Assembly (NCBI GenBank): GCA_008682415.1
Contig: VANK01000002.1
Coordinates: forward strand, 310,001-374,000
Reading direction: 5' to 3'
From: Acidobacteria bacterium AB60
GTDB taxonomy: Bacteria > Acidobacteriota > Terriglobia > Terriglobales > Acidobacteriaceae
Length of the DNA: 64,000 nt
In this document: one piece after another, positions 17,646 to 27,731 of the stretch
Layout of the letters: each line of letters opens with the position of its first letter
Position numbering within the stretch: position 1 is the first letter of the stretch
Made by a program: the position numbers and the translations under genes
The notes under the pieces: generated by a model
The model's input: the letters and a program-made list of their open reading frames with translations, nothing else
The model's database searches: none
What the model was told of the DNA's origin: nothing

Positions 17646-18621
17646 CCAGCCTTTGTTGACTCTCGCCATACCTACCTACAACCGTGCGCCCCTACTCCGT
17701 CGTCTGCTTGGCCAGTTGAGCAGCGAAATTGGCAACGACCCGTTAGTCGAACTCATTGTCTCAGATAATGCATCCACTGATGACACTCCGAGCGTAGTGG
17801 AGGATTTTCAGAAATGCGGAATGTCGATCCGCTACGTCCGGAACGCCACGAACACGGGAGCGGACGCAAATATCATTCAGTGCTTCGAGCTAGCTCTCGG
17901 AGATTACGCGTGGATCTTCAGTGATGACGATCTGATGGCCCCTGGTACGATTCGACGGTTGCTGGATGCGATTTCGAAGGGGGCCTACGACCTAGTGTTC
18001 GTTACTCCCTATTTCTTTGATGGGGAATATCGCCAGCACAGGCACTTCAAGCCAGCTACGGACGTCGTATTAACGCGAGCCCAGGATTTTGCGCGCCGCG
18101 TTCACATCCATCTCACATTCATTTCCGGGCTGGTAGTTAGGAAGGACACTATTGCGCGAACCGCACATCGCGCATTTCAGAGCCTATTCGGTACCTCGTT
18201 GGCGCAGCTTGGAGTCATATTCACTGCGCTTAATGGTCATCGCAGGAGCCTCATAATTCGAGACCCGTTGGTCGCAGCGACTGCAAACGCGCGAGTTGGC
18301 TATGCGCTGTATCAAGTGTTCGGAACCAATCTGAATAAGATTGCGCAGGAGTGGCTGAAGGACCCGGTCGTTCGGCGTGAGATCCTCAAAGGAACGCTTC
18401 GGCACTTCCTGCCAGGTTGGATATTTCAGAGCAGGAAGGCGTTGGCATCCACTATCCCTGAAGATCCCCACAGGATTCTTCGTCCGTGTTTTGGAAGCTA
18501 CCTGCTTTACTGGGTCTGTGATTACCCGATTTGTGCTCTGCCGTTACCCTTTGCATATGCGTGGCTTACTTTTCTCAAAGCAGTAAACAAAATTGAAACG
18601 AAAGTTCTATCGTTCGCGTGA
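17635..18621 (+). CDS. family 2 glycosyltransferase
   Basis: The GT2 opening [19 protein letters not shown] is followed by [38 protein letters not shown] and WIFSDDDLM, the last holding the DxD-type metal/nucleotide site. The 328-residue protein ends in a hydrophobic, aromatic stretch that may contact the membrane ([20 protein letters not shown]). It overlaps the flippase gene by 11 bases. It should add one sugar of the repeat unit from a nucleotide donor in the cytoplasm; donor and acceptor are unknown. Confidence 0.87.
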   Translation: MPISQPLLTLAIPTYNRAPLLRRLLGQLSSEIGNDPLVELIVSDNASTDDTPSVVEDFQKCGMSIRYVRNATNTGADANIIQCFELALGDYAWIFSDDDLMAPGTIRRLLDAISKGAYDLVFVTPYFFDGEYRQHRHFKPATDVVLTRAQDFARRVHIHLTFISGLVVRKDTIARTAHRAFQSLFGTSLAQLGVIFTALNGHRRSLIIRDPLVAATANARVGYALYQVFGTNLNKIAQEWLKDPVVRREILKGTLRHFLPGWIFQSRKALASTIPEDPHRILRPCFGSYLLYWVCDYPICALPLPFAYAWLTFLKAVNKIETKVLSFA

Positions 18622-18625
18622 GTGT

Positions 18626-19297
18626 ATGTCCCAGGCAATCTCAATTCGGCAGCGTCGGGGGAACGCGCTTCAGTTCATTAGAGCGAACGGCGCGGTAGTG
18701 TTTATCGAGGAAGTCTTCCGCCGTTTTATGATTGTGGTTCGGCGATACCTGCTCAGGGGTAAGTTGAAGGCCCGCGGTCTCTCCTTTGGGCCGCACTGCA
18801 GATTGCGAGGCCTGTCTTACATGACAGTCGGCCGGAACTTCCGGGCAGTAGAGGGACTTTGGATGGAAGCGCTCGACTGGTATGGAGATAAGAACCTGAG
18901 TCCTCGAATCATAATCGGTGATAACGTGAGTGTGAGCCGATGGTGTCACATTTCAGCGATCGAATGCATTGAGATTGGATCGCGCACACTGCTCGGCAGC
19001 AACGTATATATCGCGGATCACAACCACGGCGTATATAGCGGCATCGGCCAGAGCGACCCTCGAGTGCCGCCCGCCGCGAGACCACTAGGAGGCGGTGGGC
19101 CTGTAATCATCGGAGATGACGTGTGGATTGGAAATAACGCAATTCTGGTGGGGCCCGTGAATGTTGGAAACGGGGCAATTATTGCCGCCAATTCTGTGGT
19201 GACACACGATGTGCAGGCAAACACGATCGCTGCAGGGATCCCCGCTAGGCCAATCAAAAGATTCTGCGATTCCTCTCACGCTTGGGAGAGAATATGA
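18626..19297 (+). CDS. hexapeptide-repeat (left-handed beta-helix) acetyltransferase
   Basis: The C-terminal two thirds carry hexapeptide repeats ([21 protein letters not shown], split by a loop, then [18 protein letters not shown] and [17 protein letters not shown]) ending [12 protein letters not shown], the standard layout of WcaF/MaeB-like sugar O-acetyltransferases. The likely catalytic His is in [10 protein letters not shown]. The ATG at 18626 is used (223 residues); an in-frame TTG at 18593 would overlap the previous gene. Its stop overlaps the next ATG by four bases (ATGA). It probably acetylates a sugar of the repeat unit with acetyl-CoA. Confidence 0.83.
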   Translation: MSQAISIRQRRGNALQFIRANGAVVFIEEVFRRFMIVVRRYLLRGKLKARGLSFGPHCRLRGLSYMTVGRNFRAVEGLWMEALDWYGDKNLSPRIIIGDNVSVSRWCHISAIECIEIGSRTLLGSNVYIADHNHGVYSGIGQSDPRVPPAARPLGGGGPVIIGDDVWIGNNAILVGPVNVGNGAIIAANSVVTHDVQANTIAAGIPARPIKRFCDSSHAWERI

Positions 19298-20334
19298 CTG
19301 TGCCCTCAAAACTGATTTCCATATGCATACCTGCATACAACCGTGCGCGCCACTTGCGCTCGCTGCTCGACTCTGTTTTCGAGCAAGACTTCAAGGATTT
19401 CGAGATCGTGATCTGTGAGGACTGTTCACCTGAGCGAGAGGCAATCGGAAAGATCGTAGCCGAATACCAGCGGCTATATCCGGGGTTTCTCAGGTACTTT
19501 GAAAATGAGAAGAATCTGGGATACGATGGCAATCTGCGCGAACTAGTAAGCAAGGCATGTGGGCGGTTTTGCTTCTTCATGGGCAACGATGACATTATGT
19601 GCCCGCAAGCGCTGCGGCACACTGCTGATCTGATCGGCCGTTATGATAACTTAGGCGTCATCCTGAAAAGCTACTCCTGGTTCCGGGGCACACCGGACCG
19701 TGTTGTCCAAACGGTGCATTACTTTGCGGAAGAGAAGTACCTTTCTCCTGGGGTTGAGGCGATCTCGGTATGTTTTCGTCGCTCCGGAGTGATTTCGGGT
19801 TATATCGTAGATCGCGAGGAGGCGCAAAAGGCGGCAACAACCCTGTTCGATGGTTCCCTCTATTACCAGATGCATCTTACCGCGTTCGCACTCACCAACA
19901 AGGCGGCAGTTGCAACCCCAAAAGTTCTCGTACTCTGTCGCGATGGCGAAGCGCCTGAATTTGGGAATAGCGAGAGCGAGGCTGAGAAGTACACTCCTGG
20001 CCGGTATACACCTGAGGCGCGTCTCAGTATGATGTCAGGTGCCCTATCGATCGTCCGCGCCCTCAAGGAGAGAGCAGGTATCGACATCGTGGAGCCCGTG
20101 ATGCGCGATTATGCAAACTATTTTTACCTCTGCATTCGCGACCAACTCAATCTTCCGTTGGGGAAGTACTTCAAGATGTGCCGCTCCTTCAGCCGATTGG
20201 GATTCTATCGTTACCCGAGCTTTTATTTTTACTGCGTCGCTGGCTACTTGTTGGGGCAGGACCGCTGCGACGCACTGATCAAAAGGGCGAGATCCGTAAT
20301 GCGCAGTAGCCCGCGCTGGGGCACAGCCCGTTGA
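19294..20334 (+). CDS. family 2 glycosyltransferase
   Basis: The 346-residue protein begins [20 protein letters not shown] with [37 protein letters not shown] and [16 protein letters not shown], the GT2 pattern with an NDD in the DxD position. The ATG at 19294 is preceded by GGGAGAG and coupled to the acetyltransferase stop. It is related in layout to the GT2 gene two positions upstream but differs in the C-terminal half. Donor and linkage cannot be inferred. Confidence 0.87.
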   Translation: MTVPSKLISICIPAYNRARHLRSLLDSVFEQDFKDFEIVICEDCSPEREAIGKIVAEYQRLYPGFLRYFENEKNLGYDGNLRELVSKACGRFCFFMGNDDIMCPQALRHTADLIGRYDNLGVILKSYSWFRGTPDRVVQTVHYFAEEKYLSPGVEAISVCFRRSGVISGYIVDREEAQKAATTLFDGSLYYQMHLTAFALTNKAAVATPKVLVLCRDGEAPEFGNSESEAEKYTPGRYTPEARLSMMSGALSIVRALKERAGIDIVEPVMRDYANYFYLCIRDQLNLPLGKYFKMCRSFSRLGFYRYPSFYFYCVAGYLLGQDRCDALIKRARSVMRSSPRWGTAR

Positions 20335-20380
20335 AAATGCAAAACGGCGTTGCGCTGTCGACTCGCAGGAGATATGCCTC

Positions 20381-21688
20381 GTGGTGTGGCTAATCCTTGT
20401 CTTCAATATTGCGACGGTGATCGTTGCCGGCAAAAAGCACGTCCTGCCGTATGCAATTCTAATGATTGAGACGATCTTCCTGGTCACAGGCCAAGCGATT
20501 GAAATTCAGGCGGATTTGAAATCGGCAAGCTTCACGACTTATGCCTATTCGCGTATCACAGACTCCGGGTTTGAGCGGGCTTTATGGTACGTCATGATGG
20601 TCAGCATTTTGTCTCTCCTACTAGCGTTGTTTGCAAGAGGATATCTCCCGCCACCGCGCCTATCGCAAGAGTACAGATTTTTGCCTTCAAATCTGTTTTA
20701 TTTGCTGCTTCTATCATTTGAATCAGCAGTGGCGCTGATTTTGATTGTGGTTGTCGTAGGAGTTTCAGCATTTCTTACTCAGTCGAGACCAGGTGCTGTA
20801 CCTGGCGCCACGTTATTTATAGTTCTGATGAGTGTCGGTCTATTTCCGATGTTTTTGAAATTGGCCTACAAATCTCGCGTCCAGCCGGCGGATTGGCTCT
20901 GCTTCCTTATCTCTCTAGGGGTGACAGCCGGATTTTCTCGGCTCCATGTGATCCTCTATTCATTCATACTTTTGATCGTCCTGTATTACCGACGCGGCTG
21001 GGTGGAGCGCCCGATAACGCTTCGAATGGTCTCGGCATTTGTATTCTCTGGCGCGTTGCTGGCCGCTTTTTTCGTGGTATTTGGGGCTCTTCGAGACGCG
21101 CAGAATTATACGCATGGATCGATCAGGGATCTAATCCAATACAACCTCGATCATCCTGAAAAGAGCGTTCTTTATCTGGATGTAACATACCGACTCGGAG
21201 TAGAAGGGATGTCTGGCCTCGCAGGTGCGTTGAGCGATGCGCAAGCCGACCCGGTCTCCGTCCACCGAGATTACGGAATTCAGATCGTGCTTGATGGCAT
21301 ATCTCAGCTGTTGCCCTCTGCCCTGAAGCAGGTGGTTTCGGAGCAGATTGAGGAAATTCAGGATTGGTACTGGTACAAAAAGCCGCCTGGCAACGTCTCT
21401 CCGGGGCTGGAGACCTCTTTTGTCAGTTTTGGCTGGCTGGGTATACCGGTTTACGTCGGCCTAGTGTTTTTATTCGGTTGGGTGTTTCCCATGAAGATAT
21501 TCAGCTCCAACCCAACCCCCCCATTGATGCTCTGCTTTCTTATGGCTGTTGGGTGTACGCCGCTGATGGTGCGAGGAAAACTCTCCACTTGGTTCGGGTT
21601 TTCCTTAGCCTATTCTGTAGTCATTCTACTGGTTTGGCCGCTGTTCGCGAACTGTTTCTCGCGCCTCCCATCCCAGGAAAGCGCATGA
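20381..21688 (+). CDS. Wzy-like O-antigen polymerase (membrane protein)
   Basis: The 435-residue protein has about ten to twelve hydrophobic segments and a large hydrophilic loop near residues 240-340 (about DAQNYTHGSIRDLI to GNVSPGLETSFVSFGW), the topology of Wzy-type polymerases. GLETSFVSFGWLG resembles the conserved region before the last membrane segments of oligosaccharide-repeat polymerases. Start is a GTG at 20381 with AGGAG about ten bases upstream. Its place between glycosyltransferases and downstream of a flippase supports the role. Sequence conservation in this family is low, so context carries much of the call. Confidence 0.72.
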   Translation: MVWLILVFNIATVIVAGKKHVLPYAILMIETIFLVTGQAIEIQADLKSASFTTYAYSRITDSGFERALWYVMMVSILSLLLALFARGYLPPPRLSQEYRFLPSNLFYLLLLSFESAVALILIVVVVGVSAFLTQSRPGAVPGATLFIVLMSVGLFPMFLKLAYKSRVQPADWLCFLISLGVTAGFSRLHVILYSFILLIVLYYRRGWVERPITLRMVSAFVFSGALLAAFFVVFGALRDAQNYTHGSIRDLIQYNLDHPEKSVLYLDVTYRLGVEGMSGLAGALSDAQADPVSVHRDYGIQIVLDGISQLLPSALKQVVSEQIEEIQDWYWYKKPPGNVSPGLETSFVSFGWLGIPVYVGLVFLFGWVFPMKIFSSNPTPPLMLCFLMAVGCTPLMVRGKLSTWFGFSLAYSVVILLVWPLFANCFSRLPSQESA

Positions 21689-22767
21689 GCGAACGCCCCC
21701 GCGTAGGCTACGACGGACGGCTCGCGATTGAGCCATTTCGTGGGATGGGTAGATACCTTCGCACTCTGATCGGTGCGCGGCAGGGCTCGCTGATCGGATT
21801 CTGTGCTAGGGGTGAGTCGAGCGAATCCTTGGCTTTGATCGGAGAAGGGGCGCGTAGCTATCCCCTTTGGGAGCAATGGTCGCTACCCAAGCAGATTTCT
21901 AGATACGGCATCGATGTGTTCATCGCTCCGTACAATACGGCTCCGCTGCGACTTCCTGCCAATGTAAGGCTCGTGCTAATTGTGCATGATCTCATCTTTC
22001 TGGATCCTGCACCGCTTTCGCATTCCCTGTATCAAAATGCCGGACGCGCCTACAGAAGGCTAGTAGTCCCCAGGGCCTTGCACAACGCGCACTGCATTCT
22101 TACCGTTTCGGATTTCACAAAATCGCAGATTATGCGCAGATTTGGAATTTCCGCCGAGGCGATCAGGGTGATTCCGTGCAGCATTGGGGCAGGCTGGTTC
22201 CGAAATAATCGCGGTTCCAACTCTACTGAGCACTGCATCTTTACAGTCACAGGCGAAGCCCCGAGCAAGAATCTTGGAAGAGGTATCCAGGCATTTGCGC
22301 GTTTGGCGAGGATCACTGGCGATTCCGCTTTAACCTTTCGAATTGCCGGTGTGAAAAGTAAGTTCCACAACCAGTTCAAGCGGCTTGCAGAACACCTCGG
22401 GGTGGCCAGCCAAGTCCAGCTTTATGGGTATTTGAGCGAGGATGCTCTTCGAGAAGCCTACCGAAAGGCGAAATTGTTCTTCATGCCTTCAATTTCAGAA
22501 GGATTCGGTATTCCGGTCCTTGAAGCCATGGCGAATCGCCTTCCTCTTGCACTCAGCCGGGGAGGTTCTTTGCCCGAGGTCGGAGGCGATGCCGCTCTAT
22601 ACTTTGACCCCTACTCGATAGAGGATATGGCCCAAGTGATGAGACGGGTGCTGATAGATACCACTGCACGAGAAGAACTCGTTGCCTGCGGAACAAAACG
22701 CGTGCGGGCCTTCACCGAGGAGGCGGTACGGCCACCGATCGAGGAGTTTTGGAGGTCAATTTTGTGA
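21685..22767 (+). CDS. family 1 glycosyltransferase (GT4)
   Basis: The 360-residue GT-B protein has RVGYDGRLAIEPFRGMGRYL at the start, a linker with VLIVHDLIFLDPAPL, and the C-terminal GT4 blocks ILTVSDFTKSQIMRRFG, FFMPSISEGFGIPVLEAMAN and SRGGSLPEVGGDAALYFDP, the last two holding the EGFGIPVLE donor-binding motif. The ATG overlaps the polymerase stop (ATGA). It is the last gene of the rightward assembly operon. The organisation around GRGMGRY resembles mannosyltransferases, but the donor is not certain. Confidence 0.88.
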   Translation: MSERPRVGYDGRLAIEPFRGMGRYLRTLIGARQGSLIGFCARGESSESLALIGEGARSYPLWEQWSLPKQISRYGIDVFIAPYNTAPLRLPANVRLVLIVHDLIFLDPAPLSHSLYQNAGRAYRRLVVPRALHNAHCILTVSDFTKSQIMRRFGISAEAIRVIPCSIGAGWFRNNRGSNSTEHCIFTVTGEAPSKNLGRGIQAFARLARITGDSALTFRIAGVKSKFHNQFKRLAEHLGVASQVQLYGYLSEDALREAYRKAKLFFMPSISEGFGIPVLEAMANRLPLALSRGGSLPEVGGDAALYFDPYSIEDMAQVMRRVLIDTTAREELVACGTKRVRAFTEEAVRPPIEEFWRSIL

Positions 22768-22790
22768 GTACTTGAGATCTGCATTTTTTC

Positions 22791-23621
22791 TCAACTCCAG
22801 GCATGCAGCATCACTGACTTGCCGTTTCGATTTGAGATCCCTTTAATCCTGAAGCGATAATTGGGATGATATCGTCGCAAGAGGTTTCGAATTGAGTCGA
22901 CGTTATTCTCATGATGATAGGTCGTGATGGCGAGCTTCGGATGGGCCGATGAGATGATTTCGGCAGCACCTTCCAGCATCTTTTCCTCGTAGCCCTCAAT
23001 ATCGGCCTTAATAAACGTAGGTGTACATTCCATCCGCTGTGCTGCAGCGTCGAGCGTTTCGATGTTGATTCTGATATGCGGCCCATCATCTTCTTCACTG
23101 ACAATTCGTGAGCCGTAGGAAGACTCTAGTAGAAGCGCGGTTGAGCTTTGACTCGACAGCGCGGAGTCTACAATCTTGGTGGTCTCGTCATTCGCGAATG
23201 TAAGTCGCAGGCCTCTCAAGTAAGTTGGATGTGGTTCGAAGACGACACCAGTAGCGCCTGCGTTCTTGGCCAGCAGCATAAACAGCCCTTCTGCGGATCC
23301 ACAATCGAATACAATATCCCCCTTTTCGAGAGGGGTTTCTGAAGGAGTATAGAAATGCCAATTCCGAGAATACATGGCTTCTGTGAGGACGTGGTATAGA
23401 CCAATCAAACCAAACTCATTCGGAAAATATAGCGGAGACTTTATCCCTTTGATTCGGACAGCCGTCGTGTTCTGTGGCCCCGCCTCCAAGCTTTCAACCA
23501 GGCGCTTGCCCATAACCGAACAAGGGGGAACAAAGGTATTCCAAGCAAGGTCTGCTAGTGAACCGCCCGTCTTACCCAGCCGAATAAACGCGAGCAAGAT
23601 TTCTATCCTTCGATTCGCCAC
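22791..23621 (-). CDS. FkbM family methyltransferase
   Basis: The SAM-binding motif GDIVFDCGSAEGLFMLLA, then VVFEPHPTYLRGLRL and FIKADIEGYEEKMLEGA, identify an FkbM methyltransferase; the C-terminus ITTYHHENNVDSIRNLL is also usual. A GTG at 23621 has GGGAG nine bases upstream and gives about 276 residues; a TTG at 23702 would be longer. It is convergent with the GT4 gene. A second FkbM gene ends the leftward operon at 636, so the polymer could carry two methylations. Acceptor unknown. Confidence 0.82.
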   Translation of the reverse strand: MANRRIEILLAFIRLGKTGGSLADLAWNTFVPPCSVMGKRLVESLEAGPQNTTAVRIKGIKSPLYFPNEFGLIGLYHVLTEAMYSRNWHFYTPSETPLEKGDIVFDCGSAEGLFMLLAKNAGATGVVFEPHPTYLRGLRLTFANDETTKIVDSALSSQSSTALLLESSYGSRIVSEEDDGPHIRINIETLDAAAQRMECTPTFIKADIEGYEEKMLEGAAEIISSAHPKLAITTYHHENNVDSIRNLLRRYHPNYRFRIKGISNRNGKSVMLHAWS

Positions 23622-23784
23622 TGCCCAAATCTCCCATTCGAATCCTTCTGTAATCAACCACAATTTGATCTGCCCATGAACGAGGCGCCTAGACCTGTCC
23701 AATGAGGTCGTGCTATTCGATGCAACCCGAATCGTATCTTCCTTGGACGTATTCTAAATATTCTAAAGTACAGGCGAGGTTTCC

Positions 23785-24647
23785 ATGCGCTTCCAGCTGC
23801 ACCTTTTTATCGGTCTCATTTCGGTAGCTGGATCTTTTCAGGTTGCCGGGTGTGGCATCCCTACGTATTCAGCCATTTCAACGTCGAAGCGGGCCGTCAT
23901 TCAGGGAAGCAACTATCAAACTCTTGATGCTGCGTTTGGCGCTTGTCCACCGGCTGGAAATTGCACGATCCAGTTCCCCGCAGGATCTTGGAGCACTAGC
24001 TTCTACAGCGGAAACAAATGCATTTCCCGATCGGATCTTACGCTAATAGGTGCGGGAACGCCCCGTCTAGATTCGGACACTGCCCCCACCAGACTGGAGG
24101 GCGGCACCATCCTCCAACCGGGATTGTCGTTCTGCGGTGCATCCGATATCACTATCAGCAACATGGGCTTTGATGATGGACCGGCGTACTTCTCCTCCAC
24201 TGGAGTAGCGACCGATGGGCTTAGGTTCGAGGGTGCAGCGGGCGTGATTGGGGAGCCTCTGGTGAAAAACGTCCTGGTCCGCAATGAAAGTCGCGCTGGG
24301 CTCAGGTAGCAACGCCCAGTTTCATGGGAATCTGTTTGAGCATATCGATGCGGTTGAAATTAGCAATATTGCAGCCGCACTGGACACTCATTGCAATGTG
24401 ATAAAGAGTAGGAACGTCATGGCCACCGGCATTTCTGGTGCGGGATGTGGAAATGACGCGGGCCTGATCATAAAAGGGAGACGCATACACGGCAGTATCG
24501 AACGTTGCTGTGGGATGGACCGATGACGGCACAATTTCTGCGGTGCCAACATTTTGCACACAGGATTCGACTACGGTCGTGCACGTGACCAGATATGCTT
24601 CTCAGCGTAACAACTCTCCGTTCGGGGTGCTGGCTCCAGGTCTGTGA
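23785..24647 (+). pseudogene. beta-helix surface lipoprotein, broken by two frameshifts
   Basis: The first frame (23785-24309) encodes a signal with lipobox-like VAGC, then pectate-lyase-like YQTLDAAFGACPPAGNCTI and beta-helix strands (SDITISNMGFDDGPAYF), and stops after NESRAGLR. The same product continues in the next frame from about 24284 (SGSNAQFHGNLFEHIDAVEI to GCGNDAGLIIKG), and then in a third frame from about 24492 (AVSNVAVGWTDDGTISAVP to FGVLAPGL, stop 24647). Each shift is of the same direction. The three pieces read as one short secreted protein with Thr/Asn-rich coils. It is either a decayed gene or sequencing error; homopolymers are not obvious at the joins. Confidence 0.65.
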
Positions 24648-24726
24648 TAACTGTTGAACCGTGAGAGCTTCAAACATTTCGGTGACGGACGTTACCCCGG
24701 GACCCGGCCACACCTCGTAAGGACTT

Positions 24727-25992
24727 TCACGAACGTCGCATCGAGAGGGCCCCTCGCAACCGGGAGAGCGCGTGGTCCTGATCGGAATGCGATTCCCAAA
24801 ACGCCGCTGCAGCTTGAAGGAGCGCAATTAGGAGCCCTAGAAAGAAACCGACCAACGTGGCCGCCCCCACAATCAGTTCCCGATTGGGAAAAGACCGGAC
24901 GTCGGGCGGTACCGCAGGATCCACAACCTGAATGACCGCTCCCTGTTTTGCTTCGTCCAGTTTAGCAAGCTCGAATTGGCGGGCCAGAATCTCGAATATT
25001 GTTTCGTAGTACTTTACGTCGCGCAGTTTGCGAACGTATTCCATCCCTGCCTCAGTGACCTTGCCCTTCGGCACGATTAATTCCGCATCGGATCCCTCAC
25101 CGGAGCCCACCAGCTTTTGCAATTGCGCTTGTAGGGAAGCCAATTCCTCTTGAGCCTGCACCAACTGGGAGTTTTCACCCGTTGCAAATGTCTCCAGCGC
25201 TTTGATCTGGACTTGCTTCGCGGTGATCTGCGCGCGGATAGCGGCGGCCGTTTCGATGAGAGCGCGAGCTTGGCTATCGAGTTGTATTAACCCAGTCTTC
25301 TGTTGGGTCTCTTTCAGCGACTCCTCAGCTTTGGCGAGCGTATCTTTCGCCTGCTTTAACTGTTCTTCGAAAAAGAGCCTTCTCTGAGACGCCTCTGTAA
25401 TCGCCAGGTGCTCCGAATTCTTTCGGAACTCTTCCACGTACCCATTAGCTAGCTCCGCAGCCCGATTCGGGTCTCGATCTTGCACGCGAATATGAATCAG
25501 CGTGTCCTTGTTGCTTCCATCCACGGTAGTGTGCGATTCGAATTGCTTCCGGGCCGTAGATTCGAAACGCGCGTGATATTGGTTCATGAGTCCGAATCGC
25601 TGCACTACCGCGTCTTCGACCGTCCGGCTCCGAAACAGCCCAACGTACATATCGTTCGGGTTCTTCAGGAATCCCGCGCCGCCTCCGGCGAGGGCCGCCA
25701 TACTTCCGATGCCCCCGAGCTGTGACGAGAGCACCGCAGCGGCGGAGGAACTCTGCTGCGGTGTAAGTAAGGTCACCTCGGCCGTATACTGCTTCGGAAG
25801 GAGAAGAGCGATTATTGCAGAAACCACAGCGCTCGCAAGGGTGATTACAAATATGAGCTTCTTTCGATGGGCAAACGCAACAAGTAGATCGACGATGGAG
25901 ATTTCTCGTCCGTTGCTCGCGCCTTGATTGTCCGAAAAAGCTTCCGGGGCATCATCTGGGCGTGGCTTCGGGATCGATACTTCGGTTACCAT
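24727..25992 (-). CDS. Wzz/GumC-like polysaccharide chain-length/export protein
   Basis: The 421-residue protein has a cytoplasmic N-terminus, a first membrane helix (KKLIFVITLASAVVSAIIAL, about 45-64), a Wzz domain (YTAEVTLLTP), a long periplasmic coiled coil rich in Glu, Gln and Lys (about 205-300), the pre-membrane block VVDPAVPPDVRSFPNRELIV and a last helix (VGFFLGLLIALLQAAAAF). This is the polysaccharide copolymerase layout. No tyrosine-kinase domain is fused, unlike many GumC/Wzc proteins. CAGGAATCTTT precedes the ATG. It likely sets polymer length together with the Wzy-like polymerase. Confidence 0.85.
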   Translation of the reverse strand: MVTEVSIPKPRPDDAPEAFSDNQGASNGREISIVDLLVAFAHRKKLIFVITLASAVVSAIIALLLPKQYTAEVTLLTPQQSSSAAAVLSSQLGGIGSMAALAGGGAGFLKNPNDMYVGLFRSRTVEDAVVQRFGLMNQYHARFESTARKQFESHTTVDGSNKDTLIHIRVQDRDPNRAAELANGYVEEFRKNSEHLAITEASQRRLFFEEQLKQAKDTLAKAEESLKETQQKTGLIQLDSQARALIETAAAIRAQITAKQVQIKALETFATGENSQLVQAQEELASLQAQLQKLVGSGEGSDAELIVPKGKVTEAGMEYVRKLRDVKYYETIFEILARQFELAKLDEAKQGAVIQVVDPAVPPDVRSFPNRELIVGAATLVGFFLGLLIALLQAAAAFWESHSDQDHALSRLRGALSMRRS

Positions 25993-26306
25993 AAAGATTC
26001 CTGTTGTACTCCGGAGGGCCTTATCTCTTGATTCTACAGGCTAGGAGTTGCCGGAAGCGAATCAAAGGGATGGGCAGCGGCCGAGCCTCAGCCGATGATC
26101 AGCGGTTCCATAGTGAGCCAGGGTAGTTCGGCGGTGAGGTGTGATCTATTGGCGTTTCGAGCTGTGCCTTCCCACCCTGAAACTAGAATGATTATAGTGT
26201 TCACGCTAAACGTCTTGACATGTTGCGATGCTCTCAGCCGCGGATACGCGAAATGGTGCGTGGATCTCTTTGAAAATGGTGCCTCATTTGACACGGGTTT
26301 GACCGG
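25993..26306. other. divergent intergenic region between wzz-like and glycosyltransferase genes
   Basis: No gene is seen. On the minus strand a perfect TATAAT lies at 26196-26191, about 200 bases before the wzz-like start, but no good -35 is spaced from it. On the plus strand a perfect TTGACA at 26215-26220 lacks a matching -10 at 16-18 bases. Either may take part in a promoter; neither is convincing alone. Confidence 0.35.
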
Positions 26307-27533
26307 ATGAAACGCCTCCTCATTCTCACACCGCGGTTTCCTTACCCGGCGATAGGAGGCGATCGGCTTCGTATTGACCGGATCTGCAGAGAACTAGCAC
26401 AGCATTTCTCTTTGACTCTAGCTAGTCTCTGTGACGATCCCGCCGAGATGCACCTTCCTCCCCCCAACGGGCTATTCGCGCGAGTCGAGCGAGTATATCT
26501 CCCGCGATGGCGATCCGTGCTCAACTGTGTCGGGGGCCTAGTTGGCAGTGTTCCACTGCAGATCGCATATTATCGCTCAACCAGATTTGCGCAAATGGTT
26601 GAGCGCCTTCTTCCACACCACGACGGGGTGCTTTGTCACTTAATTCGGACCGCAGAGTATGCTCGCCGATCTTCGATACCGATACCGCGCTTTTTGGAAA
26701 TGACAGATGCGATCTCAATGAACTATTCCCGAGTGCGTAAGGAAGTCGGAGGAGACTGGGTGAAGAAAATGATCTACCGCGTCGAGCAGTCAAGGCTGCA
26801 AAGATACGAGAAGGCGATAGGAGCGGAATTTGATTGCTCCTTTTTGGTCTCATCGGTAGATATGGATTATTTGGCCAAAGATTTTCACCGAGCCTCTCCT
26901 CGTTATCGAATTGCAGGCAATGGAGTAGATCATCAGATGTTCCCATTTCAATTCGCGAATTTCGGGACTCGCATCTGCTTCATCGGAAACATGACAACCC
27001 TGCAGAATCTAGACGCGGCGATCCACTTCGCTTCCGAGGTGTTCCCGTTCGTATTAAGCGAGATACCGGATGCTCGATTCCAAATAATCGGGAGGATAAA
27101 GCATAACGATCGGAGATTCTTTCAAGGATTCGAATCTGTCCATGTCACCGGCGAAGTGCATTCCGTCGCTGATGCAGCTAAAGGTGCAGTGGTTGGAGTT
27201 TGTCCGATGAGGGTGGCGGCGGGTCTCCAGAATAAGATACTTGAGTACATGGCACTCGGAGTGCCTGCGGTTGTGACTAGCATGGGATTGGAAGGCCTTA
27301 CGGCGAGAAACGGAACTGATTTGTTGGTGGCCGATACCCCTGAAGCCTTCGCAGCGGCCGTTGTCCGCCTGATCAAGGATCGAGTTTGGGCGAAACGGAT
27401 CGCGGATAGCGCTAGGCAGTATGTGGAACAGGAACACTCCTGGCCAAAGGTCCTAGCTCCCCTGTGCGATACATTGTGCCGACGAACTGGGATGTCGGCT
27501 GTGGCCCAAGAAGTATCAAACCGTGGTGCTTGA
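26307..27533 (+). CDS. glycosyltransferase (GT4-like)
   Basis: The 408-residue GT-B protein starts LLILTPRFPYPAIGGDRLR, the G-G-D/x-x-R opening of exopolysaccharide GT4 enzymes. It has FLEMTDAISMNYSRV, YRIAGNGVDHQMFPFQ, ICFIGNMTTLQNLDAAIHFA and a C-terminal GVCPMRVAAGLQNKILEYMA with LGVPAVVTSMGLEGL, as in the PEP-CTERM/exosortase-linked sugar transferase group. It stands alone, 770 bases after the wzz-like gene in the opposite direction. It probably adds a sugar in the same polymer; no exosortase gene is visible here. Confidence 0.83.
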   Translation: MKRLLILTPRFPYPAIGGDRLRIDRICRELAQHFSLTLASLCDDPAEMHLPPPNGLFARVERVYLPRWRSVLNCVGGLVGSVPLQIAYYRSTRFAQMVERLLPHHDGVLCHLIRTAEYARRSSIPIPRFLEMTDAISMNYSRVRKEVGGDWVKKMIYRVEQSRLQRYEKAIGAEFDCSFLVSSVDMDYLAKDFHRASPRYRIAGNGVDHQMFPFQFANFGTRICFIGNMTTLQNLDAAIHFASEVFPFVLSEIPDARFQIIGRIKHNDRRFFQGFESVHVTGEVHSVADAAKGAVVGVCPMRVAAGLQNKILEYMALGVPAVVTSMGLEGLTARNGTDLLVADTPEAFAAAVVRLIKDRVWAKRIADSARQYVEQEHSWPKVLAPLCDTLCRRTGMSAVAQEVSNRGA

Positions 27534-27731
27534 TTTCGAATGCATCGTCTGAGATGCCCTCCTGCCACCGCGCTCCGGAGTTCCTTGTAAGTTGAATCGC
27601 GCACAGCTCAATTCCGTTCGCCGTGTTGCAGAAAATTATGTTCTGTATTCATGGTCAGAGAGGTTCTGACCTGACCTGCCGGCTTCGATTCGCCCGAAAA
27701 TCTGCAGATTGCGCTGATAGAATTTAAAGCC

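Noticed and set aside
26215..26247. Promoter with perfect TTGACA before the glycosyltransferase at 26307
   Set aside because: No -10 at an acceptable distance; the closest (GGATAC) is 21 bases away.
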